From: Buddleja alternifolia
Lineage: Eukaryota; Streptophyta; Magnoliopsida; Lamiales; Scrophulariaceae
Reading direction: 5' to 3'
DNA length: 64,000 nucleotides
Assembly (NCBI GenBank): GCA_019426215.1
Contig: CM033400.1
Location: 20,630,568 to 20,694,567, forward strand
The notes under the pieces were generated by a model that searched no databases, was not told where the DNA came from, and saw only the letters and a list, made by a program, of their open reading frames with translations. This document shows, piece after piece, positions 38,722-50,163 of the stretch. Within the stretch, counting starts at the first letter, position 1. The number at the start of each line of letters is the position of its first letter. The translations under genes and the position numbers were made by a program.

Positions 38722-39914
38722 CCCCCCCAAACTTATCACTTGCTCGTCCTCGAGCAAGAAAAAGTACAAGATACGAACTCATCATCAACCACAGGGAAAA
38801 ATAATAAAAAGGAACTACCTCACTCACTTTCGTGGAGTAAACGGTTGCATTTAGCGGATGCAACAAGCCTTTGAACCCTTGAGTTACCTCAAAGGACGAG
38901 TTATAGTCTCGTGAGGGTTTGCAGACGATATACCCACAAAATCGAAAGATTTTCAACCCCGATCACTCAACGTAAATTACAATGATTAATAGCACACAAT
39001 GGTATGAATTCATCTATTTAAGCTCAAATTACAAATATATACACGTCACACACTTGCTCATGTTACGGCTTAACATCGAAAAGATCATCCTAAGGGTGTA
39101 GTGTAATAAATCTCAAGTATTATAGTCGAGTGGCATTCTTACCATTTTTCAAGCATTACCCATATTTATCAACTTTTGATTATTCACATGGTACGAGAAT
39201 TGAATACAACTTCATAGCCACTTAAAAATTCATCACTTCATTCCACTTTCGACTTTAACTTATGCACTTTCAACTCGAAACATTAGAGGCTAGACCATGT
39301 GCAATGTTCGATCCTCTTAGGCTTTCTATGACACCCTTGTAACGAGTTTTAGGCCAATAACTCCCAAACCAGACGGCTTTAGGGTATCAAGTGTAGAGAC
39401 ACTCCTAAGGGCTTAATCGCTCGAGTGTCAAAGGCCACAAAATCAAACTAGGTCCTTATTCACTTAACACTTGCATTGGCTTGAGCTTAGCTCAAATTAG
39501 CATAATAGTACAGTATTCTCGGCATGGTGCTCTTCGCCCCCAGTATCTATTAAGCCTGACTTTTGCAGTCATACCAATGTTCAACCTCTTTTTATTATTA
39601 TTAAGCATACGAAGTTAACGTTCTCAACTCATAACACATGTGAAAATTCTAAGTTGATATTTTCGGGATCAAGCCTTTAAGTGTTTCAAAATGGTTGTCC
39701 ACTCAACTCCTCTACCCTCGATTTATGTGCATATGTGAATCATCTTAAAGACAATCTAATCACGTTTAGGGTCCCACAAGCAAGGAAACGATGTGTATAG
39801 CCATTAAAAACCAAATTGATAGAGAAAACATACCATGTATTCAAATTAACCATGCTCAATGCCTCAAGTGAAGGGTTGAAATTCTATCCAAAAAAAATTA
39901 AAATTGCACACATT

Positions 39915-40272
39915 TTCGGGGCGCCCAGGCGCGGAAAATGGGTCGCCCAGGCGCGCGATATGTGGCGCCTAGGCGTGCCGGTTCAGGCGCCTAGGCGTGC
40001 CGGTTCAGGCGCGAAAGTGCGAAGCTTTGATTGTTGTTTGCTGGGTCGCGCCTGGGCGCGAGAAAAATGGCGCATAAGCGCCTCAGTGCGAAGCCTTGAG
40101 CAGCATTGGGTAAATGAGTCGTCTTTTTGCCCTTTTCTTCGTCCATCGTCGCTTACTACCTGAAAGCACTTTACACACATATTAAACGCATGAGTGGCAC
40201 GAAATAAACGATATATGGGCCTGAATTGTCATTAAAAGGACCTAAAAACTTATGTAGAAACGACTCCTATCA
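39915..40272 (-). repeat. 5' LTR fragment of Tat2
   Basis: About 358 bp matching the first part of the 3' LTR (38341-38721), with a short local duplication of GCGCCTAGGCGTGCCGGTTCAG type. Its outer end is exact and next to the TCCAG duplication; the inner end is the deletion junction. Confidence 0.83.
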
Positions 40273-40335
40273 TCCAGGTAGAATAGGTATCCCATAGAAT
40301 CTTCTGGGAAACCAACGAATTGACCTTTTAAAGAT
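40273..40335 (-). pseudogene. copia element B: integrase C-terminal fragment (third fragment)
   Basis: Minus-strand reading contains GQFVGFPEDSMGYLFYLDD, the conserved end of a copia integrase. Element B cannot be followed as coding sequence beyond about 40335. Confidence 0.75.
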
Positions 40336-41060
40336 ACAATCATTTCACACTTGATTGGAATGAATTAATCAAGGAAAAAGGAATAAAATTAATTAAGTGG
40401 TCTCAATTAAATAAAGTTTCTAATTTAATATTGGAATATTAAATTAATTAGGAGACAAATTAATTAGTGGTCTAATTAATTTAATATAATAAAGAGGATA
40501 TTAAATTAAGTTGGACTTAATTAAATATTTAATTGGGTCAAGTCAAATTAATCAGTCAATGGACCAATTAATTAATTAATTAATGACTTGGGCCCAAAAG
40601 TCAAATGAGGAAAAGACAAGCCCATCATGTCAGTTAACCTAGTGGAACTCGTCCACTTGGACGTGTACAAGGGGAGGATTTAATCTTACCCATAGTACAC
40701 GCCTACTACTCTGCACTGTGAGAGTAATTTTGTCTTCTTCTTCTTCTTCTTCTTCCATGTATTAGATCCAAAACATTTTTTCCTACCCTTTTTCTCCAAA
40801 AGCCAAAAGTTTTTGAGATCTTCTTAGCTAGCACTGATAGAAGAATTCAAGAGTACAAATTTAAGGTGTGGATAAAGTTAGAGACGCAACACTTGGAGCG
40901 CTAAAGCAAATCTGTCCAAGGGATTATAAGTTGTGGAGTAAGCTTCAAAAAATCGTTGATGTAAGTTCTTCAATAGGTAAACACAAGAAAACACCATATG
41001 GATGGTTTTTAAATCTGATGGTATCATGTGTACCTAACCCTATTTAGGGGACGCTTTGTA
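40336..41060 (+). repeat. LTR-like fragment, copia type
   Basis: AATTAATT-rich sequence followed by GACTTGGGCCCAAAAGTC, a TCTTCTTC microsatellite (about 40733-40755) and a transcribed-looking tail. This is the same order of parts as the 3' halves of the copia LTRs at 53240-53829 and 56540-57435, though the sequence is diverged. TGGTATCATGTG at about 41019 may be a decayed primer site. Low certainty. Confidence 0.4.
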
Positions 41061-41290
41061 TTTTTAATTATTTTTCACCAATAATTGCAGAAAATAAAAC
41101 CAGATTAATTAGATAATTGTATTAATGCTCAAGTAAAATTTTAGGACTTTAAGTTTAACTTGGCTCCACTACATTTTTTGAGAAGAATTGTGTAGTGAGT
41201 GATTAACTTCTTCAATGATACAAATGAGTTGCATCCTTTTAATGGTATCTGGCTCATAATATTCATCACCAACACACAATCCATGGATAT
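41061..41290 (-). other. copia leader fragment (pre-gag region), minus strand
   Basis: Reverse complement matches the segment just before gag in C2 (51590-51780): hairpin GAGCC...AAAAGGATGCAACTC, then ATCACTCACTA, then TAAAGTCCTAAAATTTTACTTG, ATCTAATTAATCTGGTTTT and TTCTGCAATTA. Orientation agrees with element B, so it may be B's own leader with the intervening gag and protease lost. Confidence 0.6.
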
Positions 41291-41499
41291 TCTAGATTAA
41301 TCCAAGCCAATGCTCTTATTCTTATCCCATAAGAAGTGGAAGACTTTCCTTAATACATAAGGACTATATGTCTGTTCAATACACAGGGCCCCTATCCCAT
41401 GATTGGCCCATTGGCTTGAGCCAACCGAGAATATCCATGTATTGTGTATTGGTAGATTTATCTAGGATGTTATCTACATTATTATCCATATTTACTGCA
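41291..41499. repeat. inverted repeat of mixed copia-LTR origin
   Basis: CCATGGATATTCT and AAGCCAATG near 41281-41312 are mirrored by CATTGGCTT and AGAATATCCATG near 41409-41440. Between them, read on the minus strand, lies CCACTTCTTATGGGATAAG, a word also found in the LTR at about 52400. It looks like rearranged LTR sequence at the junction of oppositely oriented elements. Confidence 0.5.
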
Positions 41500-41693
41500 C
41501 TAAATAAATTAATGTTCAATGAGAGACCTGAAAACGAACAATTAAATTCTCCCAATCAAAACATGCTAAGTAGGTAAGGGGTATTGGATCTCAGCTCTCC
41601 ATCAAACTTTAGATATTAAAATCAAATCTAATATATAGCATCTTCCCAACAAAAAGGGGTTATACATAAAAATATAATTTTGATTATCTTCTG
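41500..41693 (+). other. copia element C2 leader, upstream part
   Basis: Matches the leader of C1 (45620-45790) and D (58865-59040): ATTAATGTTCAATGAGAGACC, AAATTCTCCCAA, TAGGTAAGGGGTATTGGAT, CTCTCCATCAAACTTTAGA, AAAGGGGTTATACAT. It is cut at 41693 by C1 and continues at 51336. Confidence 0.7.
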
Positions 41694-42005
41694 TGTTAGG
41701 TGTATGCCCTCAATGCCTATGAGGAATTAGATTGAGTAGGGCTTAGATAAGTTATTTGTACAAAACGTTTGATGTTTCTATTTATAGAATAAAGGTTTTG
41801 ATTTTGGTCATATAAATCTAAAGACATTTAACTGTATTGAACAAATTAGTTCAAGAGATTTCAAAATAGACTTTCTACCTTACCTTATGGACAAGAGGAG
41901 GCACTGGAATAGTCCAGTACTTAACCTCTAAAACTTGGAGTTCGTGAGTTAATGAATATTAATTGGGCATTAATATTCAACTCATATGACACCTTCTTAA
42001 TATTC
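41694..42005 (+). repeat. 5' LTR remnant of C1
   Basis: The first 310 bp match the 3' LTR start (50164 onwards) and the A LTR. After ATGACACCTTCTT the match ends in short scrambled repeats (ATTCAACTCATATGACAC occurs twice), and the rest of the LTR and the primer site are gone. Confidence 0.8.
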
Positions 42006-42522
42006 AACGAACTCCCAATTGTATATGGGTGTTTCAATTGAATTTTAATGCTCAACAACCAACGAATATTCAACTCATATGACACATTAGGGTTGTGTTC
42101 GGCTAAAGCTCAACACCCATATAAACAGCCCAGCGTTGTAGCGTGTGTACAAGCCCAATGCACACAGTGAACACGTGATGGGCCGGGCCAACCGCTAGAA
42201 GCCCAGCGCAGGTTGTTTTTTTTTCTTTTGCTGGGCTTGGACCACCACAATTAATTAATAAGTCGGGCCAAGCCCAGCTGTTGTTTAATTAATTGGGTTT
42301 TTGTATTGGGCCTAATATAATTAATTATAGGGCTTAGCCCAAATGATTTAATTGGATTGGCCAATTATCAATTAATTAATTATGTGCGTTCAATCAAAAT
42401 TGAAAAAAAACTTAACCTAAATATTTATCAAGTTAACAACCCTAATTAAATTTTGTTTCAACTTCTAAATTGGATTTAATGAATAAATTTTAATTAGATT
42501 TAAGTTTATTGAAAAACCCTAA

Positions 42523-44778
42523 GGCTATGTATGGTTAGGAATTTTAAAAACATTTTCATTTTTTGGATCACCAAAAAATGAAAATACACAGCCCAAGCCA
42601 AATTCAACAGAAAATTATCAAATTTTAAATACACTGCACATTCCCCTATACAACAACCAATCATTTCATCATTTCATCATTTCAATTTATTCACATCATT
42701 AATTACATTATCCCACTATCCAACTCATTCTCTTACTTTTCATATTTTATATAATAAAAATACCTATTCAATTTTTCAATATTCCAATTATTATTATTAA
42801 ATAATATTTAATAATATATAATTTGCATAATATATAATCCACTATTCACATTTTCCTCCCGTGCACTATCCACTAGTCCTCCACTCCCTTGCACAACCCC
42901 TGCCCCCCCGCCGCACCCCCACATGCCCTCCCCCCTCTCCAGCAGTTCAACAGTTTAATTGGTACTTAAATTTATATTCAATTTTTTTAATTCGTTTATG
43001 TGTTCTTTTTGTATTTATTTTTTGGTTAATAAGATATATGTGAATGTATGGTTTATTGGTAAGTTATCCTAATGTGCTTGAGTCTTAATGACTTATGAGT
43101 CTTGTGTGAACGATAATGTGTATTGTATGGATTTTTTATGTTAAATCTAAATGACAATATATTTAAATTGTTTGGCTTTTATTGATGGTTGTATATATTC
43201 TGAATTTGATTCATCTATTGGTATATATTCTATTTTCTTAACCACTTATCTGGTTCATTTCTTACTAAAGCAAGAGATTGAGTATTGTTATTATCACCAT
43301 TGCAATTTCAAAATTCTTGTTCTAATTATACAATTTTTCGTATTATGCAAATAACGTTTGACAGACGAAACAAAAGGGCTTTTTCAAAGTTCAAATAACA
43401 AATAAAAAATAGTCCTAGAATAGAATAGTGTGTTTGAGCCTTTCAAGCATGTCCCCACCATTTCTTTTACTGTTGTACCGCCATTTGTACAGTCAGCAGT
43501 ATTTTATTTTGTTTTTATATGAGCTTTTTAAATTTTTATTAGGCAAAATTACATCCAGACCACCTAACTTATTGTGTAATTGCTCAAATCTTTCTTTACT
43601 TAATAAAAATTACTAACACACCCTTTAAAGGGGTCTATTTGTAAGGTTTGCTAGGGCAAGCTTGTAAGAATTTTTAAACATCTATGAGATATAATTGTAA
43701 GAAATACTTAACATGAGGGGGTGTTTGGTAATTTCAAATATATGAGGGGGTTTTGATAATTACATAATAAGTGAAAGGATGTGTGTGTAATTTTCTCTTT
43801 TTATGATTAGCAGACAAATTTGTGTATGATTAGCAGACAAATTATGTAATTGGTGAGGAGATTATACAATAACGGCAAGGAGAAGATTATACAGTCTTTA
43901 AATTAAATTTTGAAACGGGTTTTATGAGTTCATTAATAGTTATGAACTTAGTTAATTATGAGGGTGAAATTATAGAAAGTCATTTTTTTAAGGGTTAATT
44001 AAATTGTGGAATCTAATGATCTTGATTACTTCAATAACTCATATAATTATTATTTATAACACTATTATACTTTAATGAGAGGTTACTCTTGCATCTTAAT
44101 TTTTGGCCTATTTTTTAATTGAATCATAAGCCAATAGCAAGCATTGTGGCCCTTTTCTTTTTGACATTTGTGCAGCCACTATATTAGCTTTTTAATTAAT
44201 TACTTTTGTGGTTTGAGATTTGGTTCATTTTGTATCTAGATGAGGGCCTTATATTAGACCTAAATGGAAAAAGGATAAAAATTTAAAGCTAAAAAGAAAT
44301 GAAAAAGGTGACAAAAAAAACTAAAAATGAAGGCCCTCCCCTCCAAACCCATATCCACCCGTCCACCCAACCCATGAACGCCCCCCCACTGTTGGCTGCC
44401 TCTTTTTTTTTCTTTTTGTCTTTTCATTCTATGTCTATAATATATATTATATTATGTGTGTGTATATGTATATATATATATATATACACACACACATATA
44501 TACATATTACTTTATTACCAACTCATAACAGTATTCAAAAAAAAATTATTTTAATATCTTTTCCCCCATCATCATCATATTCATAACCAACTCAATCATT
44601 TCATATATCAAATCCTAATAAAAATCAACTTTATATTACATCTACACTACTTTCAGTCAAATTCTAAAAATACATCCAAACAAACAAATAAAGTCAATAT
44701 TTTCACACGAATTTCTGTAATACACATTCCCTCAAAAAAACTCAGAATTCATTTCCAAAAACACAACCATACGGAGCC
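42523..44778. mobile_element. PIF/Harbinger-like non-autonomous element, 2256 bp
   Basis: Inverted termini GGCTATGTATGGTT (left) and GGCTCCGTATGGTT (right, inward), flanked by TAA on both sides (42520-42522 and 44779-44781), the 3-bp duplication typical of PIF/Harbinger. The surrounding TAAATTGGATTTA array continues on both sides. I see no transposase ORF inside; content is AT-rich, with a TA/CA microsatellite at about 44450-44505. Superfamily rests on terminus style and duplication length. Confidence 0.75.
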
Positions 44779-45859
44779 TAAATTGGATTTAGGAAATTTA
44801 AATTAGATTTAATTTTATTCTAAATTGGATTTAGTTACTTTATTTAAATTAGATTTAAACTTGAAAAATTTCAATTGAACTTAGAATTGTTCAAAGTCTT
44901 AAATTGGATTTAAAACTCCATTTCAAAGTTGATATATATTAAATTGGATTTGTTGAATTAGATTTAAATATCGCTTTCCTCATTACATGATATTGCTATG
45001 TGTTTAGATTAAATTACCCATTAGACTTTATTTGATGATAGTCAATCTTTAATTAGATTAAAGTATTCAAACTAAATTGGATTTATTTTGATGATATTAA
45101 ATTGGATTTAATTGAAGAATAAATTGGATTTAATCAAGAGATTGAATTGGATTTAACCATAGATTAAATTGGATTTAATCTTAGACTAAATTAGATTTAA
45201 TCACACAATAAATTAGATTTAAAGGATAAATTCACATATGTGTTTAATTGTTTATGTGCTCCTTATATATGTGATGGTTACACCATGTATGGATTTAGGG
45301 TTTTATTTATGCTGTCTTATCTGGGTTGTATTGGGCCGGTTTTGAGCCCTCCAGTTTATATCTTCAATTCATAGAATTTTGTATAGGTTATTTCTATGTA
45401 ATTATTTTAGAGATAGGCCCAAATGGTGGTTCATGGTGGCACATGAAGTCTTGGAGAATCAAGAAGATTAGATCTTTGTATAGGGCCCAATCCTTGTAAT
45501 AGATAAGACCCCTCCCCAATCACTCATCGGCTCGAGTTGATCTAGATAGTCCATACATATGTGTGTTGTTAGAATTTCTAGGCTTATTCTTATGCATTTC
45601 CAATTATTGTGCGATAAAGAAATTAATGTGCAAAGTGAGACCAACTTAATAACATTATCGAATGTTATAATTCTCCCAAATTAAAATACTGAGTAAGTAA
45701 AGGGGCATTGGATGTCCTAGCTCTCCATCAAACTTTAGAAGGTGGGTTCATTTCTAGTGCACGACATCTTTCTGGAATAAGGGGGTCATGCATCAAGACA
45801 TGGTACTCTATCTTCTCTAGTGCATTTGATGCCTTCATGTCGAAACAAATTTCACCCCA

Positions 45860-46085
45860 TATATCATTCAAGGTTGAAAGACGAGATTAAATTGTTAGAC
45901 TGATAGGAGTTGATGGAATAAATGACTCAGATGGATCACCACCTATATATTGAAAAAGTTTGCGGTTCAGTGATCCATGAGCTAAAGGGGATTGAATCGT
46001 CGGTTGGACTGATTGATGCTTGACATCACCTCAATGATCTAATGAGCCATATATCGTTCAAGGTTGCAACTTGTTTAGTTCGGTG
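45860..46085 (+). ncRNA. three-hairpin leader motif in C1 (putative structured RNA)
   Basis: Loop-like cores: ATATATCATTCAAGGTTGAA (about 45859-45878), TATATATTGAAAAAGTTTGC (about 45943-45962) and ATATATCGTTCAAGGTTGCA (about 46050-46069). The middle core is enclosed by a perfect 9-bp stem ATGGATCAC (45931-45939) with GTGATCCAT (45970-45978). The outer two stems are weaker. Homologous to the D motif at 59082-59311. Confidence 0.5.
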
Positions 46086-46269
46086 GAGAAATCAATCACT
46101 CACTATGAAACCAATTCAACGAGGCTTCCGATTATTGCAGTGGGAGTTCAATATTTCGAGAAAAATAGAGGGAGTCAAGTAAATATTGACCTTGATTTTA
46201 CTTGAAAGTACAAAATAACACATCCAATCGAAAATCTTGGTTATTTTTCTGCAGTTTATTTACATCACA

Positions 46270-46965
46270 ATGACTAACCCTTTGACAATACTACTTGAGA
46301 AAAATGTCATCACTGGACCAAACTACTCTGATTGGATTAGGGCATTGAGGACGGTCCTCAATGATGAATCACTTGAATATACACTAGAGATGGATCGACC
46401 ACAAAGGCCTGGGGTCAATGAGGAAGACTCTGTCATACTAGCTTACTCGGATTGGATCTCTGATGCAAGAAAAGTAAGGGATTGTATGTAGAACTCCATG
46501 TGCACTGCATTGAAACGCACGCATGAAAACATGGATAGTCCTAGGTCTATCATGCTGCATTTAGAGGAACTATTCGGGGAACGGGGTAAGTCCATTAGAT
46601 ACTTTGTATCGAAGGAGATTTTCAACACAAAGATGAGAGAAATAGATGATGTTGTTGATCATGTTTTGAACATGATATCCATGCTAGAAAAACTCCGCTC
46701 TATGGACTACTACATGGATTTCCACCTTCAGGAAGATCTCATTTTCCAATCGCTCCCTGACTCATTCTCTGCCTTTGTCATCAACTTCAATTTGAATGAC
46801 ATTAAAGGATCACTGTCAATCTTGTTAGACAAGCTGGTCAAAGCACAATCACAAATTGAGAAAAGATTTGGTGCTTTCATAGCTCCTACTCTGTCTTCTA
46901 AGAAAAGACTGAAGCAGCATCACCCACTGGCTGGGCGCATTAGAGAACAATCATATCCAAGGTGA
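46270..46965 (+). pseudogene. C1 gag
   Basis: Begins MTNPLTILLEKNVITGPNY at 46270, 15 nt after TTCTGCAG. Copia capsid (UBN2-like) with a TAG stop at 46489-46491 (after VRDCM), then continues in frame (RSIMLHLEELFGERGKSIRY, HLQEDLIFQSLPDSF). A second stop lies at 46963-46965, and the zinc-knuckle part follows in another frame. RNA-packaging shell protein of the element. Confidence 0.9.
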
Positions 46966-49900
46966 AAAAGTCTAGGACTAAGCACATGAGGGATGAAGAC
47001 ACCTGCCTCCACTGCTTGGAAGTGGGGCATTGGAAGCGTGACTGTCCCGTACTAAAAGCTGAAAGCAAATCAGGTATAGAACTTTATGTTTTTGAAACGA
47101 ATTGTTCTATGATGATATTTTCTACTTCTTGGATTCTAGATTCCAGAGCTAGTGCTCATATTTGTGTTTTGGACCAGGATCTCGAAGAAAGTAGAAAGCT
47201 AAATGAGAACAAAGTGATGATCAATGTTGGAAGCGGACACAGCGTGGCTGCGACTCACATTGGAATTACTTCTGTGGCATTACTTTTTGGACATCAAATT
47301 AGATTAGATGATTGCCTTGTTTTGTCCAATGGGCTCAAGAATATTATTTCTATTCCTGCATTGGTCAGGAAAGGATATTTGTTAACATTTAAACATAATT
47401 CTTGCGATATTTATTTTAGAAATAAGTGTGTTGGCTCTGCATCTTTAATTAATGGTTTATACTATTTGAATGTCCAAAATCAATGTATGGTTAATACTAT
47501 GACTAGAAAACGTAGTATGAATGGAATGAACCAAAAACTCATATGGCACCTTAGACTGGGATATGCCGATGAATTTAAGATTCACGAGTTGAAAAAATGT
47601 GGGCTCATTGGTCCACTTGGGTCTGACACATATCCGACTTGTAAATCATGCCTCAAAGGCAAGATGACTAGGTCACCATTCACTGGACATTTCAAAAAGG
47701 CTAATGAAGTTTTAGGATTAATTCACATTGACGTTTGTGGGACCCTCAAGGATGCGACCCTTGGAGGTTTTCAATACTTTATAACCTTCACAGATGACCA
47801 CTCTAGGTATGGTCTAGTTTATCTGATGAAGTATAAATCTGAAGCACTTGAATGGTTCAAGGAATTCAAAGATTTGACTGAAAAACAAACTGGGCACAGT
47901 ATTAAGGCACTGAGATCTGATCAAGGTGGCGAATACATGAGTGCCGGGTTTGATGAGTTCTTAAAAGAACAAGGCATATTATTACAACTAACTCCTCCAG
48001 CAACCCCACAACTCAAAGGAGTAGCAGAAAGATGGAATCGCACTTTGTTGGACCTGATACACTCCATGCTTAGCTACACTGATTTAACCATCTCGTTGTG
48101 GGGACTTGCTTTGCTTACAGCTGCGCACATTTTGAACAAATGTCCCTCGAAATCTATTCCCATAACATCATATCAAATATAGAGCGGTAGGAAGCCTAGT
48201 CTGAAATACATAAGAATATGGGGTTGCCCAGCATATGTAAGGAAGACCAAGGTAGAGAAACTAGAGGATAGATCCTTGAAAGGACGTTTTATCGATTTTC
48301 TCGTAGATTTGATGGGATACCTCTTTTACCTGTAAAATGATCATAAAATCATCGTGGCCTTGCAAGCCCACTTTCTTGAAGAAGAATTCATTCGAGAAGG
48401 TGGTGCAGGTAGAAAGATTGTTCTAGAAGAACAAGATAACATCCCTTCGAAGACATCAGTTCAAGAATCTGAACCCAACTTGACACAACCGTCGCATCGA
48501 CGATCTAGCAGAGTATCTCTGCCGCCTGAGAGATCTGGCTATCTTCACAAAACACAGCATTATTTGTATGCCGTTGCAGAAGGAAGCCATGGAGATGATC
48601 CCTCTGACTATGATGAAGCAGCAATGGATATAGATTCCCCTATGTGGCTTGAGGATATAAAAGCAGAGATTGATTCGATGTATTCGAACCAAGTTTGGAC
48701 TCTTACTAATCTACCAAATGGAGTATGACCAATTGGGTGCAAATGGATCTATAAGAAAAAGATTGGTTCGGATGGCAAGGTGGACACCTATAAGGCCAGG
48801 CTAGTGGTAAAAGGTTATAGTAAAAATTAGGGCGTTGACTATGAGGAAACCTTTTCGCCAGTAGCCATGATCAAATCTATTAGAATTATGTTAGCCATAG
48901 CTGCAAACTTACACTATGAAGTCTGGAAAATGGATGTAAAGACCGTATTCTTAAATGGACACTTGGATCCACATTTACATACAATAGCCTTGGGGCTTTA
49001 TGTCCGAAGCCGACTCTCATAAAGTTTGCAAACTTAATCGGTCCATCTATGGACTGAAGCAAGCCTCTCGGAGTTGGAATTTGAGGTTCGATGAAGAAGC
49101 TAAGAAATATGGCTTCATCAAGAATGAAGACGAACCGTGTGTCTATAAAATGGTCAGTGGGAGTAAATTGAAATTCCTGGTTCTATACGTAGATGACATA
49201 CTACTTATAGGGAATGACATAGGTTTATTGACTTCGGTCAAGACATGGCTCTCAAGCACATTCTCCATGAAAGACTTGGGAGAAGCGACCTACATTTTAG
49301 GAATTCCCCTTTATAGAGATAGAGCGAATAGAATGATTGGTCTCTCCCAAGCGCTCTACCTAGAGAAAGTCCTTAAGAGATATGAAATGCATAACTCTAA
49401 GGGAGGACTTTTGCCCATGAGATATTGCATTCATCTTTCCAAATCTATGAGTCCCAAAATGGACAAGGATAGAATGGAAATGTAGAATATACCCTATGCA
49501 TCCGCTGTGGGTAGTCTCATGTACGCAATGTTATGCACGAGGCCAGATCTAGCACATGATGTAAGCATGGTCAGTAGGTTTCAAGCTAACCCGGGGGAGC
49601 CTCACTGTACAGTAGTGAAGTGTATCTTAAAGTACTTAAGAAGAACTAAAGATATGCTACTAATATATGGGAATGGAGAATTAACGGTGGATGGTTACAC
49701 CGACTCAGATTTCCAATCTGATCCGGATGACCTTAAATCTACCTCTGGGTAAATATTCACACTCAGCAGAGGAGCAGTGTCTTGGAAAAGTTCCAAGCAA
49801 AACACAACTGCTGACTCCACAACGGAGGCATCCAAAGAAACTGTTTGGATGAGAAAGTTCATGGCCGAACTTGGAGTGGTTCCTAGCATGTAAATGTCGT

Positions 49901-50148
49901 TGGCACTATGGTGTGACAACAGCGAAGCAATTGCACAAGCTAAAGAACCAAGGTCTCATAACAAATCTAAACACGTGATGAGGAAATATCATATAATACG
50001 AGAAATCGTTGGAAGAGGAAATATAGCCGTGCAGAAAATAGCCTCAGCAAAAAATGTGGTTGTCCCACTCACTAAGCCATTATCACAGGCGGTGCTAGAT
50101 AAACATCTTGAGAATATGGGAATCAAATACCATAGCGATTGGCGTTGA
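46962..50148 (+). pseudogene. C1 nucleocapsid and pol: protease, integrase, RT, RNase H
   Basis: Zinc knuckle CLHCLEVGHWKRDC (about 47008). Protease ILDSRASAHIC: the catalytic D-S-G is DSR. Integrase finger WHLRLGY...CKSCLKGK: the second His is Tyr. Integrase core: D in IHIDVCG, D in RSDQGGEY, E in KGVAERWNRT. Open to a TAG at 48180-48182, then integrase tail and RT N-terminus with stops near 48333, 48726 and 48828. RT 49000-49485 has LYVDDILLIGND intact. RNase H (49507-50148) has stops near 49485, 49750 and 49891, and lacks about 10 residues around the TEAEY motif. Ends KYHSDWR. High similarity to element A. Confidence 0.9.
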
Positions 50149-50163
50149 GTGCAAGTGGGAGAT
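50149..50163 (+). other. polypurine tract of C1
   Basis: GTGCAAGTGGGAGAT, directly before the LTR start TGTTAGG. The same tract precedes the LTRs of A, B and D. Confidence 0.85.

Larger units (their letters stand above)
37349..40272 (-). mobile_element. Tat2: internally deleted Tat-like LTR element
   Basis: Flanked by an exact TCCAG duplication (37344-37348 and 40273-40277), with element B joining cleanly across it. Minus-strand: a 5' LTR fragment (about 39915-40272), the 3' internal region (38722-39914), then a complete 3' LTR (37349-38721). The primer site, the ORF and about 1 kb of the 5' LTR are missing, so one internal deletion removed them after insertion. Related to Tat1 but a distinct subfamily: LTR ends (TGACACGC, CTATCA on the plus strand) and internal hairpins match, while much of the LTR differs. 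Confidence 0.88.
42006..46269 (+). other. long untranslated leader of C1 (with a PIF-like insertion)
   Basis: About 2 kb without the insertion. It corresponds in order to D's leader (57450-59507): GC-rich beginning, AT-rich middle, GGCCCAA-type block, CTCTCCATCAAACTTTAGA block, three hairpins, and a pyrimidine stretch ending TTTTTCTGCAG before gag. The middle holds about 15 copies of TAAATT(G/A)GATTTA (42463-45222, see findings). No ORF is conserved between leaders. Confidence 0.7.

Noticed and set aside
44299..44586. 95-codon ORF in the PIF-like element
   Set aside because: Translation of a poly-pyrimidine/TA microsatellite; no transposase motif.
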